This document shows positions 1-5,210 of a stretch of 8,035 nt of DNA, piece by piece. The position numbers were made by a program, and so were the translations under genes. The number at the start of each line of letters is the position of its first letter. Positions within the stretch are counted from its first letter, which is position 1. Source of the stretch: Deltaproteobacteria bacterium (lineage in GTDB: Bacteria > SAR324 > NAC60-12); contig DPLM01000348.1 of assembly GCA_003541985.1 (NCBI GenBank), forward strand, positions 1 through 8,035, in the 5' to 3' direction. The notes beneath the pieces were generated by a model. It did no database searches. It was not told the origin of the DNA and worked only from the letters and a program-made list of their open reading frames with translations.

Positions 1-1
1 T

Positions 2-466
2 ATCATCGAAGTGCCAGACATAAACCCTTCTGATGGCTCAACAGTAGAGCGTTATCAATGGTCCGATGCTCAGGGGTGCCGCGAGTTGACACATTATAAG
101 GTCCTCGGCGGCGACCACGATTGGCCAGGAGCTTTTGGCAATATGGATATCGTCAGCCACGAGGTAATTTGGGATCACTTAAAGGAATTCGATATGAATG
201 GGCGAATTTCTTGTGGCTCGCTAGTTGTGAGCGATTTCGAGCTGATTTCATGGTCTATCGCTCCGAACCCAACGTCATCCCGTCTGATTATCAACTTGGA
301 TGAATTTCGTGCACCAGTGGATTACAGGATCTTCAACACCGGAGGAATCAGTTGCCTCGAAGGAACCCTGCAATCCAAAAGCTCATCCATTGAACTAGAA
401 AGTTTGAAGGCAGGCACTTATGGAATCCATGTCAAAGGCCAGACCCAATTGTTCATTGTCCGATGA
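2..466 (+). CDS. PHB depolymerase / feruloyl-esterase-like secreted hydrolase with T9SS sorting domain (3' part)
   Basis: The reading frame is open to the left window edge, so only the last 154 residues are visible; the GTG at 11 is internal. The first half resembles the C-terminal end of the alpha/beta-hydrolase family that contains extracellular PHB depolymerases and feruloyl/acetylxylan esterases (LpqC type, COG3509). It has a 'VPDINPSDGSTVERY' segment, then 'GGDHDWPG' followed by 'GNMDIVSHEVIW', where the His encoded at 116-118 would be the catalytic-triad histidine. From about 247 onward it has a T9SS type A C-terminal domain: a PNP motif ('APNPTSS'), beta-strand-rich sequence, 'LKAGTYGIHV' and a short basic end. 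That predicts export through the Sec system and the type IX secretion system, with cleavage of the tail at the cell surface. The substrate cannot be deduced. Its 3' end overlaps the convergent small gene by 14 bp. Confidence 0.8.
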   Translation: MIEVPDINPSDGSTVERYQWSDAQGCRELTHYKVLGGDHDWPGAFGNMDIVSHEVIWDHLKEFDMNGRISCGSLVVSDFELISWSIAPNPTSSRLIINLDEFRAPVDYRIFNTGGISCLEGTLQSKSSSIELESLKAGTYGIHVKGQTQLFIVR

Positions 467-875
467 ACTGGCATCGGTTGTAGGCGTCCACTCCAAGCTT
501 AACCTCGCGTCGGGCAACTTTGTCACGTGCTGCACCAAGGGTAATCCACATCCCACCCAAGGCACCATTAACAGCGCCTAAAGTCTGGGCATTTGTAATG
601 TTCAGGGCACCCGTGATGGATTGAACTATCCCAAGGTTAGCCAGAGCAAAACTCCATATCCGCTTTCGTCTGGCCTGATCAAAATGATATCGGGCTTGAT
701 GGCATAAATCACAGAGTCGCGCGGCCTCAGACGGCCGATATACCCGTCCGTCGAGAACAACTTTTATTCCACTTGCCATCACTCCTTGTTTGACCGTCAT
801 GAGGCCCGCAACATTTTGACCCACCACGGAAATACAAGGGAGGTTTAAACATAGTATAAACAAAAAAATTCGCAT
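453..875 (-). CDS. Small exported membrane protein of unknown function with a CxxCH motif
   Basis: A 140-residue protein that I do not recognise by name. I chose the ATG at 875 because it begins a convincing signal peptide (MRIFLFILCL..., ending ...SVVGQ near residue 20). Longer in-frame starts at 950 or 1052 would overlap the galactanase gene and bury this signal. After the signal come a short basic/polar stretch and a C-D-L-C-H motif (C55, C58, H59). Then an Arg/Lys-rich segment leads into two glycine/alanine-rich hydrophobic segments (about 74-90 and 99-115), and the protein ends with a charged stretch and '...GVDAYN'. This order (short polar N-terminus, two small-residue-rich helices, terminal 'G(V/I)..YN') recalls many uncharacterised Bacteroidota membrane proteins; that is a recollection of pattern, not a search. 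It lies 67 bp downstream of the galactanase on the same strand, so co-transcription is possible. CxxCH is the c-type heme attachment signature but may be chance here. Confidence 0.6.
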   Translation of the reverse strand: MRIFLFILCLNLPCISVVGQNVAGLMTVKQGVMASGIKVVLDGRVYRPSEAARLCDLCHQARYHFDQARRKRIWSFALANLGIVQSITGALNITNAQTLGAVNGALGGMWITLGAARDKVARREVKLGVDAYNRCQFIGQ

Positions 876-942
876 GATAAGATCCGGAACTAAATCTGAA
901 TTATTGAATGTAACCAAGTCATCACGAATACTTTGAAGATTT

Positions 943-2046
943 TTATTCATTACTGAATATACCCCAAGCAGGAAGTGCTTTCCACTCAAAATCAAACAAT
1001 GTCGCATTTTCCCATGGGCTTCCCGCCGTGCTCGTAACGCCCTGTGAAGCAACCCATTCTGGTGACCAATAGCACCAGCCTAATGAAACGTCTGATTCCA
1101 ATTGATTCAAGGCAGTTTGCAATGCATCGAAGTAAGCCAATTGACCCTCGGGTGTAAAAGGATACCCCGGCGTCTCATCACCGATCCACCAGAGGTTATC
1201 GGTCCAATCTGCCCAATCTGTTGTCCACGCATAAGCGGTCTCAGCGATGAAAACTGGGGTGCCAACCGTTTCGTGTAATTCCACTACGGCGTCAGCAATA
1301 GCTGCAATGTCTTGCAAGTGCCACTTGCTATACTGACTTACAGCTGCAACATCAGGCAGATAGCCCGCTTCAGCTAGCTCACCAAAGAACCAAGGTGCAA
1401 TTTCAAGGCTCGAAACATGCACAGCCACCTTGCAATTTGGAAAAACAGTTTCGACCGCATCATGCCCGGCATTCAACAACTCGGCGAGAGGACCGAATCC
1501 ATCGCTTACCCCACCATGTGGCAACATCATTCCGGGATCAATCTCGTTTCCCAGCTGAACCATTGCCGGTTCAATTCCATTCGAATGAAGCGCTTCCAGT
1601 GTACACTCCAGCCAACAGGTCATAGAGGCTGTCGCTTCTTCAAACGATTCACCGTTCCAAGCAACTGGTATTTCTTGGTGAGCAGGATCTGCCCATGTAT
1701 CGCTGAAGTGGTAATCAATCAGGAGGGAAACACCCAACGAATCCCAGTGTTTCGATTCCTCAAGCACCTCCAGCCACGAACTTCGCAAACCGGAACTCGG
1801 GTTATGCCAAACCCGCAACCGAACCAAATCAACCCCTTGTTCCGCCATCCACATCCGGGGGAATTCGATTTCAGCACCAGTTTCGTCAAGATAAACCACT
1901 TCATCACCAATCATTTGGGGTAAAAATGAAGCATCTATCCCCTTCCAATTTTGCGAAAAGGCCATTTGACTCAACAAAAGAACGAATGCAAGACTGACGG
2001 TATGTTCCAAGCTAACAAGATAAAAAGGCCATGTAATAATGACCAT
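943..2046 (-). CDS. Arabinogalactan endo-beta-1,4-galactanase, glycoside hydrolase family 53
   Basis: GH53 enzymes cleave internal beta-1,4-galactosyl bonds of type I arabinogalactan and pectic galactan by a retaining mechanism. This 367-residue protein spans the family's single (beta/alpha)8 domain. An N-terminal signal peptide ends near 'MAFSQ' (residues 28-32), and the domain starts at 'KGIDASFLPQM'. Family landmarks follow in order: 'GVDLVRLRVWHNP' (71-83), 'DYHFSDTWADPAHQ' (111-124), 'VQLGNEIDPGM' (163-173) with E168 as acid/base, 'FIAETAYAWT' (266-275) with E269 as nucleophile, and 'CYWSPEWV' followed by 'WENATLFDF...ALP' near the end. Both catalytic glutamates are present and nothing looks truncated. 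The ATG at 2046 is the only upstream Met that preserves the signal peptide, though its N-terminus (MVIITWPFYL) is longer than usual. There is no T9SS tail and no SusC/SusD pair in view, so the enzyme is probably periplasmic or released without T9SS. The small gene downstream may be co-transcribed. Confidence 0.93.
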   Translation of the reverse strand: MVIITWPFYLVSLEHTVSLAFVLLLSQMAFSQNWKGIDASFLPQMIGDEVVYLDETGAEIEFPRMWMAEQGVDLVRLRVWHNPSSGLRSSWLEVLEESKHWDSLGVSLLIDYHFSDTWADPAHQEIPVAWNGESFEEATASMTCWLECTLEALHSNGIEPAMVQLGNEIDPGMMLPHGGVSDGFGPLAELLNAGHDAVETVFPNCKVAVHVSSLEIAPWFFGELAEAGYLPDVAAVSQYSKWHLQDIAAIADAVVELHETVGTPVFIAETAYAWTTDWADWTDNLWWIGDETPGYPFTPEGQLAYFDALQTALNQLESDVSLGWCYWSPEWVASQGVTSTAGSPWENATLFDFEWKALPAWGIFSNE

Positions 2047-2171
2047 TGACTCAAGCTCAAGTTAATACTGAAAGGTGCAGTAACACCAACCTATAATCCC
2101 AATCAATCCGAGACGAGAACGCATATTACGTATTCACCCCAGGCGTATCTGTACTTTGTAAATGAAGCCTC

Positions 2172-2555
2172 CTACTGGGATAAACAGGAATTGCACTGGC
2201 CTTTGAGAAAAATTTGAGCCTCTTCAATACGCATTCGATTCAGTGTTGGAAAAACTACCTCCTGCTCCAAGCAGACCACTTGATTACAGGAAGTACATTG
2301 AAAATGAGGGTGACTATGCACATCTCCTGAACTGATGCAATCTTGGCGAAGGGCGTAAAATTTCACATTGTCCATGCTCGCAAATGAGTGCAATATGCCA
2401 TCGTCTTCTAAACGCTCAAGCAACCGGTAAACCGTAGACCTATTCATGCGTTCATGCAATCTCTCAAAAAGCAAGTTAGCCGACAAGGCCTCATTGGACT
2501 GACGGAATATGTCCAGGATTGTTTCGAGGTTCTTGGTTTTTCTCAGTATGCCCAT
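2172..2555 (-). CDS. Fur/Zur-family metal-responsive transcriptional repressor
   Basis: A 127-residue cytoplasmic DNA-binding protein of the Fur superfamily, which represses metal-uptake genes when its regulatory metal is bound. The N-terminal winged helix covers about residues 1-70. Its recognition helix is in 'MNRSTVYRLLERLEDDGIL' (37-55), a close match to flavobacterial Fur-like proteins. The dimerisation half carries a His-rich regulatory site (H80, H82, H84) and two CxxC structural-zinc pairs, C87/C90 and C121/C124. I chose the ATG at 2555; the TTG three codons upstream has nothing to recommend it, and homologues as I recall them start 'MG(I/L)(I/L)RKTK'. It is slightly shorter than typical Fur (130-150 residues). 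Which metal it senses cannot be read from the sequence: zinc is favoured by the divergent MerC-like gene and the nearby low-zinc-type GTPase, but iron or another metal is possible. A palindrome at 2569-2583, just upstream, suggests autoregulation. Confidence 0.88.
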   Translation of the reverse strand: MGILRKTKNLETILDIFRQSNEALSANLLFERLHERMNRSTVYRLLERLEDDGILHSFASMDNVKFYALRQDCISSGDVHSHPHFQCTSCNQVVCLEQEVVFPTLNRMRIEEAQIFLKGQCNSCLSQ

Positions 2556-2568
2556 GACAAACAACTAA

Positions 2569-2583
2569 TGCGACTATGTTGCA
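2569..2583. promoter_or_regulatory. Candidate Fur/Zur-family operator in the divergent intergenic region
   Basis: TGCGACTATGTTGCA is a 15-bp imperfect palindrome of the TGCrAC-nnn-GTyGCA form with one mismatched pair in the arms. It has the 7-1-7 geometry of classic Fur/Zur/PerR boxes (TGATAAT-n-ATTATCA), though not their AT-rich half-sites. Weaker symmetry continues into the flanks (TA...TA). It begins 14 bp upstream of the regulator start codon and overlaps the -33-like TTG of the best merC promoter match. This placement fits a repressor site controlling both genes. I found no second full copy in the window. Confidence 0.45.
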
Positions 2584-2608
2584 ATAATAAACTTCTTGCC
2601 TAATTTCG
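2579..2608 (+). promoter_or_regulatory. Candidate Bacteroidota-type promoter for the merC-like gene
   Basis: The TTG at 2579-2581 (GTTG from 2578) and TAATTTCG at 2601-2608 are separated by 19 bp. This matches the Bacteroidota housekeeping layout of a TTTG-like -33 and a TAnnTTTG -7 element, with one mismatch in the -7. Transcription would start around 2613, giving a leader of only about 12 nt before the ATG at 2626. The -33 element lies inside the palindrome at 2569-2583, so a bound repressor would cover it. Assigned from motif and spacing only. Confidence 0.35.
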
Positions 2609-2613
2609 TCGCT

Positions 2614-2621
2614 CAAAGTTA
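2614..2621 (-). promoter_or_regulatory. Candidate -7 element (TAACTTTG) for the Fur-family gene
   Basis: Read on the minus strand this is TAACTTTG, a perfect match to the Bacteroidota -7 consensus TAnnTTTG. No good TTTG is found 19-21 bp upstream (TTTA or TTTT at best). Transcription would start near 2607, with a leader of about 50 nt that includes the palindrome at 2569-2583. The promoter would overlap the start of the divergent merC-like gene. Confidence 0.35.
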
Positions 2622-2625
2622 AAAA

Positions 2626-3030
2626 ATGGCATCATTTTCATTAAAAGCAGATACACTCGGTGCAGCTGCTAGCTTGCTTTGCATGATTCACTGCTTGGCT
2701 ACACCCTTCTTGTTCGTGGCACAAGCCTGCTCCAGTGTCTGTTGCAGCGGGGCACCCACTTGGTGGCGTGCCGTGGATTTTGTCTTTTTAGCCGTAGCTG
2801 CTTTAGCTATTTTCCGATCGATGAAGACAAGCTCCAAAAGATGGGTTTGGCAACTGCTATGGATAACATGGGTTGTCTTGGCATGGACCATAACCATGGA
2901 GGCATTCCGCCCGTCTGCTTTCTTTCCATGGGTCAAGTACGTTGCCGCTTCCGCACTCATTTGTCTACACTTTTACAATTTAAAGTACTGTCATTGTGGC
3001 TCCCCTCAATGCACCGCTCACTGTGGTTAG
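2626..3030 (+). CDS. MerC-domain inner-membrane protein, probable metal transport or handling
   Basis: A 134-residue polytopic membrane protein. MerC proteins are small four-helix inner-membrane proteins first known as mercuric-ion importers; Bacteroidota carry many homologues with no link to mercury. Hydrophobic helices are visible at about residues 10-33, 48-66, 73-91 and 102-117. The first helix has the family's D-x-x-G...C...HC pattern (D9, then C19 and H22-C23). A cysteine cluster C35...C39-C40 follows in the first loop. The C-terminal tail is rich in metal ligands (C122, H123, C124, C129, H132, C133). The ATG at 2626 follows a run of A, as is usual here. No merA, merT, merP or merR gene is nearby, so mercury resistance is unlikely. 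The divergent Fur/Zur-family gene suggests a role in zinc or another essential metal, which is inference. Confidence 0.75.
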   Translation: MASFSLKADTLGAAASLLCMIHCLATPFLFVAQACSSVCCSGAPTWWRAVDFVFLAVAALAIFRSMKTSSKRWVWQLLWITWVVLAWTITMEAFRPSAFFPWVKYVAASALICLHFYNLKYCHCGSPQCTAHCG

Positions 3031-3350
3031 TTGCTTGGGCTATTGGGGCCGAGTTAATAGCCTAAAATCCCCTTGAGGCCGCGGCACTTAATCAAATTCT
3101 GCATACCAAATACAACTCAATCCTAGTTTTTTGGGATCAATCGACTTGAGGACTATTTACTACGAGGACTGCACATTTTCTCTAGAATAGCGCTGTACAA
3201 AGAAGAAGCAAATTAGTCGAAAAAGGCAATTTACACCCTCATTGAAATGAGCAGAAGCGCTTCTCGAATGACGGCGTTTCGAAAGGCTCATATCATTAAT
3301 ACCAGGTCACAATAACCTTCACATTTCGAGAGACAAGAAGGAGGAAGAGT
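3031..3350. other. Non-coding gap between the merC-like gene and the lipoprotein terminator
   Basis: I see no convincing gene or structured RNA family in these 320 bp. The stretch starts with the hairpin at 3035-3065. It also contains an 8-bp GC palindrome (GCCGCGGC, 3078-3085), a perfect 12-bp palindrome (AGAAGCGCTTCT, 3253-3264) and an 8-bp TTTCGAAA (3277-3284). Because it separates two convergent transcription units, no promoter is required in it. Confidence 0.5.
3035..3065 (+). terminator. Stem-loop just after the merC-like gene, possible terminator
   Basis: The sequence can form a 10-bp stem including one G-U pair (TTGGGCTATT with AATAGCCTAA) around an 11-nt loop, beginning 4 nt after the merC stop codon. 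It is followed by AAAATCCCC and not a T tract, so it is not a classical intrinsic terminator. It could mark or protect the 3' end of the mRNA. Confidence 0.4.
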
Positions 3351-3377
3351 GCATTCTACCCGTTTTGCGGAGAATGC
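3351..3377 (-). terminator. Terminator hairpin of the flavodoxin-lipoprotein unit
   Basis: GCATTCT (3351-3357) and AGAATGC (3371-3377) form a perfect 7-bp stem. The stem is extended by CCG/CGG across a 2-nt bulge, leaving a 5-nt loop. On the minus strand it begins 3 nt after the lipoprotein stop codon and is followed by a pyrimidine-rich run (ACTCTTCCTCCTTCTTGTC). The position and tail fit termination of the minus-strand unit, although the tail is mixed C/T and not pure T. Confidence 0.55.
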
Positions 3378-3380
3378 TAT

Positions 3381-4031
3381 TCAGTCACAATCACTATCAA
3401 ATTCAACACGCCTAAAAGGCTCAAATGTACCGCTGTAAGAGCCGCGAACGACGTCTTCGCTTCTCAACTCCATTACGAAACGCATCACCTGGCTAGGGGT
3501 ATTGTAGTTAACGAGCTGCAAAGAAGCGTTTATCACATCAATGGTTTCTGTGTTACTTACGTTAGAAAAACCCTGCGCCACGATGTTCTGGCTTAACATT
3601 GAATTTTCTGTAACGAAATTTCCGAATTCAAAGGCCGGCCCAAAAAGCAAGTCTCTTCTGACGATAATGTGAAAATCGTTTGTAATTGCCTCATGTGAAA
3701 AGTCATAGATGCCGTCTTCCAACGATTCGGTCATGAACCAAATCTCGACCGTGGTAGTAGGATTCACCTCATAACTCCAGCTCCCACATTCCGTAACCAG
3801 CGAATCACCTGCACTTCCATCGTTCAAGTTAAGGTGGATAGTATCCCACTGATAAGCAGTGTCGACATATGCCTTGGGTAGTTGAAGAAACGTGTTGGTG
3901 CTCTCAATCGATATACCATTATCCAAGTCAAAGTCGAATAGATCAGAATGCACATCACCCTTTCCGCAACTAACAAACAACGCAAGAAGCATTAAACACA
4001 AAAATCTAAATGAGCAATTCCAATTCGTCAT
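3381..4031 (-). CDS. Predicted lipoprotein of unknown function
   Basis: A 216-residue protein that I do not recognise. The N-terminus is a type II signal peptide: basic/polar start, hydrophobic core, then 'LFVSC' with C22 as the lipidated cysteine. The mature part is acidic and beta-strand-rich, beginning with a run of Asp (DVHSDLFDFDLD) that is common just after the cysteine in Bacteroidota lipoproteins. No catalytic motif or repeat is visible. The remaining cysteines, in 'VTECGSW' and near the C-terminus ('SDCD'), could form a disulfide outside the cytoplasm. The ATG at 4031 gives a signal peptide of normal length. It follows the flavodoxin gene by 55 bp on the same strand with no evident terminator between, and a strong hairpin follows its stop, so the two are probably one transcript; a functional link is not shown. 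Confidence 0.7.
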   Translation of the reverse strand: MTNWNCSFRFLCLMLLALFVSCGKGDVHSDLFDFDLDNGISIESTNTFLQLPKAYVDTAYQWDTIHLNLNDGSAGDSLVTECGSWSYEVNPTTTVEIWFMTESLEDGIYDFSHEAITNDFHIIVRRDLLFGPAFEFGNFVTENSMLSQNIVAQGFSNVSNTETIDVINASLQLVNYNTPSQVMRFVMELRSEDVVRGSYSGTFEPFRRVEFDSDCD

Positions 4032-4086
4032 GGGTATTTGGGTGTCTATGGTAAACGAGTGAGCAAATAGACTAATCCGAAATGAA

Positions 4087-4662
4087 CTAATTACTTTCTT
4101 GATCAGCGTTCAGTTCTACCGATGGTACGGGTTGGGTTTTCAAGCCCTTTTCTTTGAATGCGGCTACGACTTGGTTTACCCAAGACTCGCATCTCGATTT
4201 CGTCAGCTCATATTGGTTGTCTTCGTCTAAAGCCAAGCCGTAGAATTCATTTTCATTTTTCAGTGCACGTGACTTCTCAAACTCATACCCCTCAATAGGC
4301 CATGGGCAAATTAGTTCAGCACCATTTTCGAGAAGCACTTCAGCTAAGATACCAACTCCATCGATGAACCATTCGTCGTAACCCCACTGATCTCCGAGCC
4401 CAAATAAGGCTATTGTTTTGCCCGAAAAGTCAAGTGTCTTGAAATGATCAAAGTAGGCCTCCCAATCGCTTTGCAACTCACCATAATACCAAGTAGGTAT
4501 CCCTAGGATGAACATATCATGTTCAGTCCAGTCATCATCAGTCAACTCTGGAATTACCTTGTCGCTCACTTCTACTCCTTCAGTACGAAGGAGTGGCAAA
4601 ATAGTATTCTGCACAACTTCATGTGTCTTGTGCGTGTCGGACCCGTAATACAACTGTAACAT
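4087..4662 (-). CDS. Long-chain flavodoxin, FldB-like
   Basis: Flavodoxins are cytoplasmic FMN proteins that carry low-potential electrons and often replace ferredoxin when iron is scarce. At 191 residues this is a long-chain form. Landmarks: the phosphate-binding loop 'YGSDTHKT' (6-13), 'FILGIPTWYYGELQSDWEAY' (51-70) with W58 as the usual flavin-stacking residue, 'FGLGDQWGYDEWF' (87-99) with Y95 as the second stacking residue, the long-chain insertion around 'WPIEGYEFEKS' (121-131), and 'GLALDEDNQ' (142-150). The phosphate loop has His11-Lys12 in place of the usual Gly-Asn/x (TGNT), somewhat as in E. coli FldB (STCYT), and the rest also resembles FldB. About 15 residues extend past the usual end. 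The ATG at 4662 fits the first beta strand exactly. Inverted repeats directly upstream (4662-4677 and 4684-4710) may be regulatory. Confidence 0.9.
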   Translation of the reverse strand: MLQLYYGSDTHKTHEVVQNTILPLLRTEGVEVSDKVIPELTDDDWTEHDMFILGIPTWYYGELQSDWEAYFDHFKTLDFSGKTIALFGLGDQWGYDEWFIDGVGILAEVLLENGAELICPWPIEGYEFEKSRALKNENEFYGLALDEDNQYELTKSRCESWVNQVVAAFKEKGLKTQPVPSVELNADQESN

Positions 4663-4677
4663 TTAATGATCATTTAA
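4662..4677. repeat. Palindrome abutting the flavodoxin start codon
   Basis: TTTAATGATCATTTAA contains a perfect 10-bp palindrome (AATGATCATT, 4665-4674) extended by two further pairs after one mismatch. It touches the flavodoxin start codon. It shares the ATGAT/ATCAT flavour of Fur boxes but not their spacing. AT-rich palindromes of this size can arise by chance. Confidence 0.3.
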
Positions 4678-4683
4678 GTGCAT

Positions 4684-4710
4684 TAAACTCCCTACATATC
4701 AAAGAGTTTA
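4684..4710. repeat. Inverted repeat upstream of the flavodoxin gene
   Basis: TAAACTC (4684-4690) and GAGTTTA (4704-4710) are perfect 7-bp inverted arms separated by 13 bp, starting 22 bp upstream of the flavodoxin ATG. The spacing puts equivalent bases of the arms about two helical turns apart, as in sites for dimeric regulators. It could equally form a hairpin in the leader transcript. Confidence 0.35.
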
Positions 4711-4987
4711 CTTTAGCTAGCATTTATTAAACCTCAAATTTGACTTCTTGTTCGCACAATTTCCTGTCCTCTCTTTTCGCATCTTGCTTTAAGGTGAGTC
4801 GAGTCAGAATTGCCCAAACTGGAGTGTAAAAATCGAATGCGCCTAAACGATACCACACACCTCCGGGTGATTATTTTAGAAGAGTTAAGAAATATACCCT
4901 TTTCAAGGGAGTCGATTTCGCAGAACACTTGAACAGATGACACCATACTTTGCTTTCAAAGACTTAACAATTAACTCTATTGATGCT

Positions 4988-5029
4988 TGGAATAATTTCA
5001 CGAGGTCAAATGCTTTGTGAAACCTTCCA
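4988..5029. repeat. Two-part inverted repeat upstream of the GTPase gene
   Basis: Outer arms TGGAA (4988-4992) and TTCCA (5025-5029) and inner arms TTTCAC (4996-5001) and GTGAAA (5017-5022) pair as an 11-bp stem. A 3/2-nt internal bulge interrupts the stem, which closes a 15-nt loop. It ends 181 bp before the GTPase start codon. It may be an operator or an RNA structure; no known element is recognised. Confidence 0.35.
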
Positions 5030-5210
5030 TCGCCTGACCATATTCTTTTGAATACACAACAACTATTCGCGACATCACCCAAAACTCATTTGCGCAATTT
5101 CTTCACCTTTATTCTTCACATGCATTTTTTGCCTTTTGTAATTCATTCGTTAACTCACATCAGGAAGATTCAAATGCACTGAACTGAAGCCATTGAAGTC
5201 TAACAATTAT

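Larger units (their letters stand above)
4663..5210. other. Long non-coding region between flavodoxin and GTPase genes
   Basis: These 548 bp separate two divergent genes and should hold both promoters. The only sizeable reading frame (4734-4946, minus) has no recognisable features and I take it as chance. Inverted repeats are the main content: TAAACTC-N13-GAGTTTA (4684-4710), CTTTG-CTTT-CAAAG (4948-4961) and a longer two-part dyad (4988-5029). I could not find a promoter match with correct spacing for either gene, and no riboswitch that I can name. Confidence 0.6.

Noticed and set aside
453..1052. Longer 199-residue version of the small exported protein, starting at 1052
   Set aside because: It would overlap the GH53 gene by 110 bp in another frame and place the clear signal peptide (from 875) in the middle of the protein.
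1395..1923. Plus-strand open frames antisense to the GH53 gene
   Set aside because: They are shadows of the strongly supported galactanase gene and encode low-complexity, non-family-like peptides.
2150..2160. GTACTTTGTA resembling a plus-strand -7 element
   Set aside because: The spacer between TA and TTTG is one base instead of two, and no plus-strand gene begins within 450 bp downstream.
2626..3030. Mercury-resistance locus
   Set aside because: Only a MerC-type protein is present. There is no MerR, MerT, MerP or MerA, and the neighbouring regulator belongs to the Fur family.
2679..3065. Second plus-strand frame overlapping the merC-like gene
   Set aside because: It is out of frame with the recognisable MerC protein, has no membrane or domain pattern of its own, and is explained as a shadow.
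3248..3316. 22-codon ATG frame in the gap after merC
   Set aside because: It is too short and lacks any supporting signal; it also spans the palindromes that better describe the region.
3341..3438. AGGAGG-like sequence followed by a GTG (3349) and a 29-codon open frame on the plus strand
   Set aside because: The purine run is simply the complement of the pyrimidine tail after the lipoprotein terminator hairpin. The frame overlaps the lipoprotein gene antisense, and this lineage makes little use of Shine-Dalgarno sequences.
4734..4946. 70-codon minus-strand open frame in the long non-coding region
   Set aside because: It has no recognisable domain, a composition unlike the neighbouring genes, and no homology pattern that I know. 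It is most likely a chance frame.
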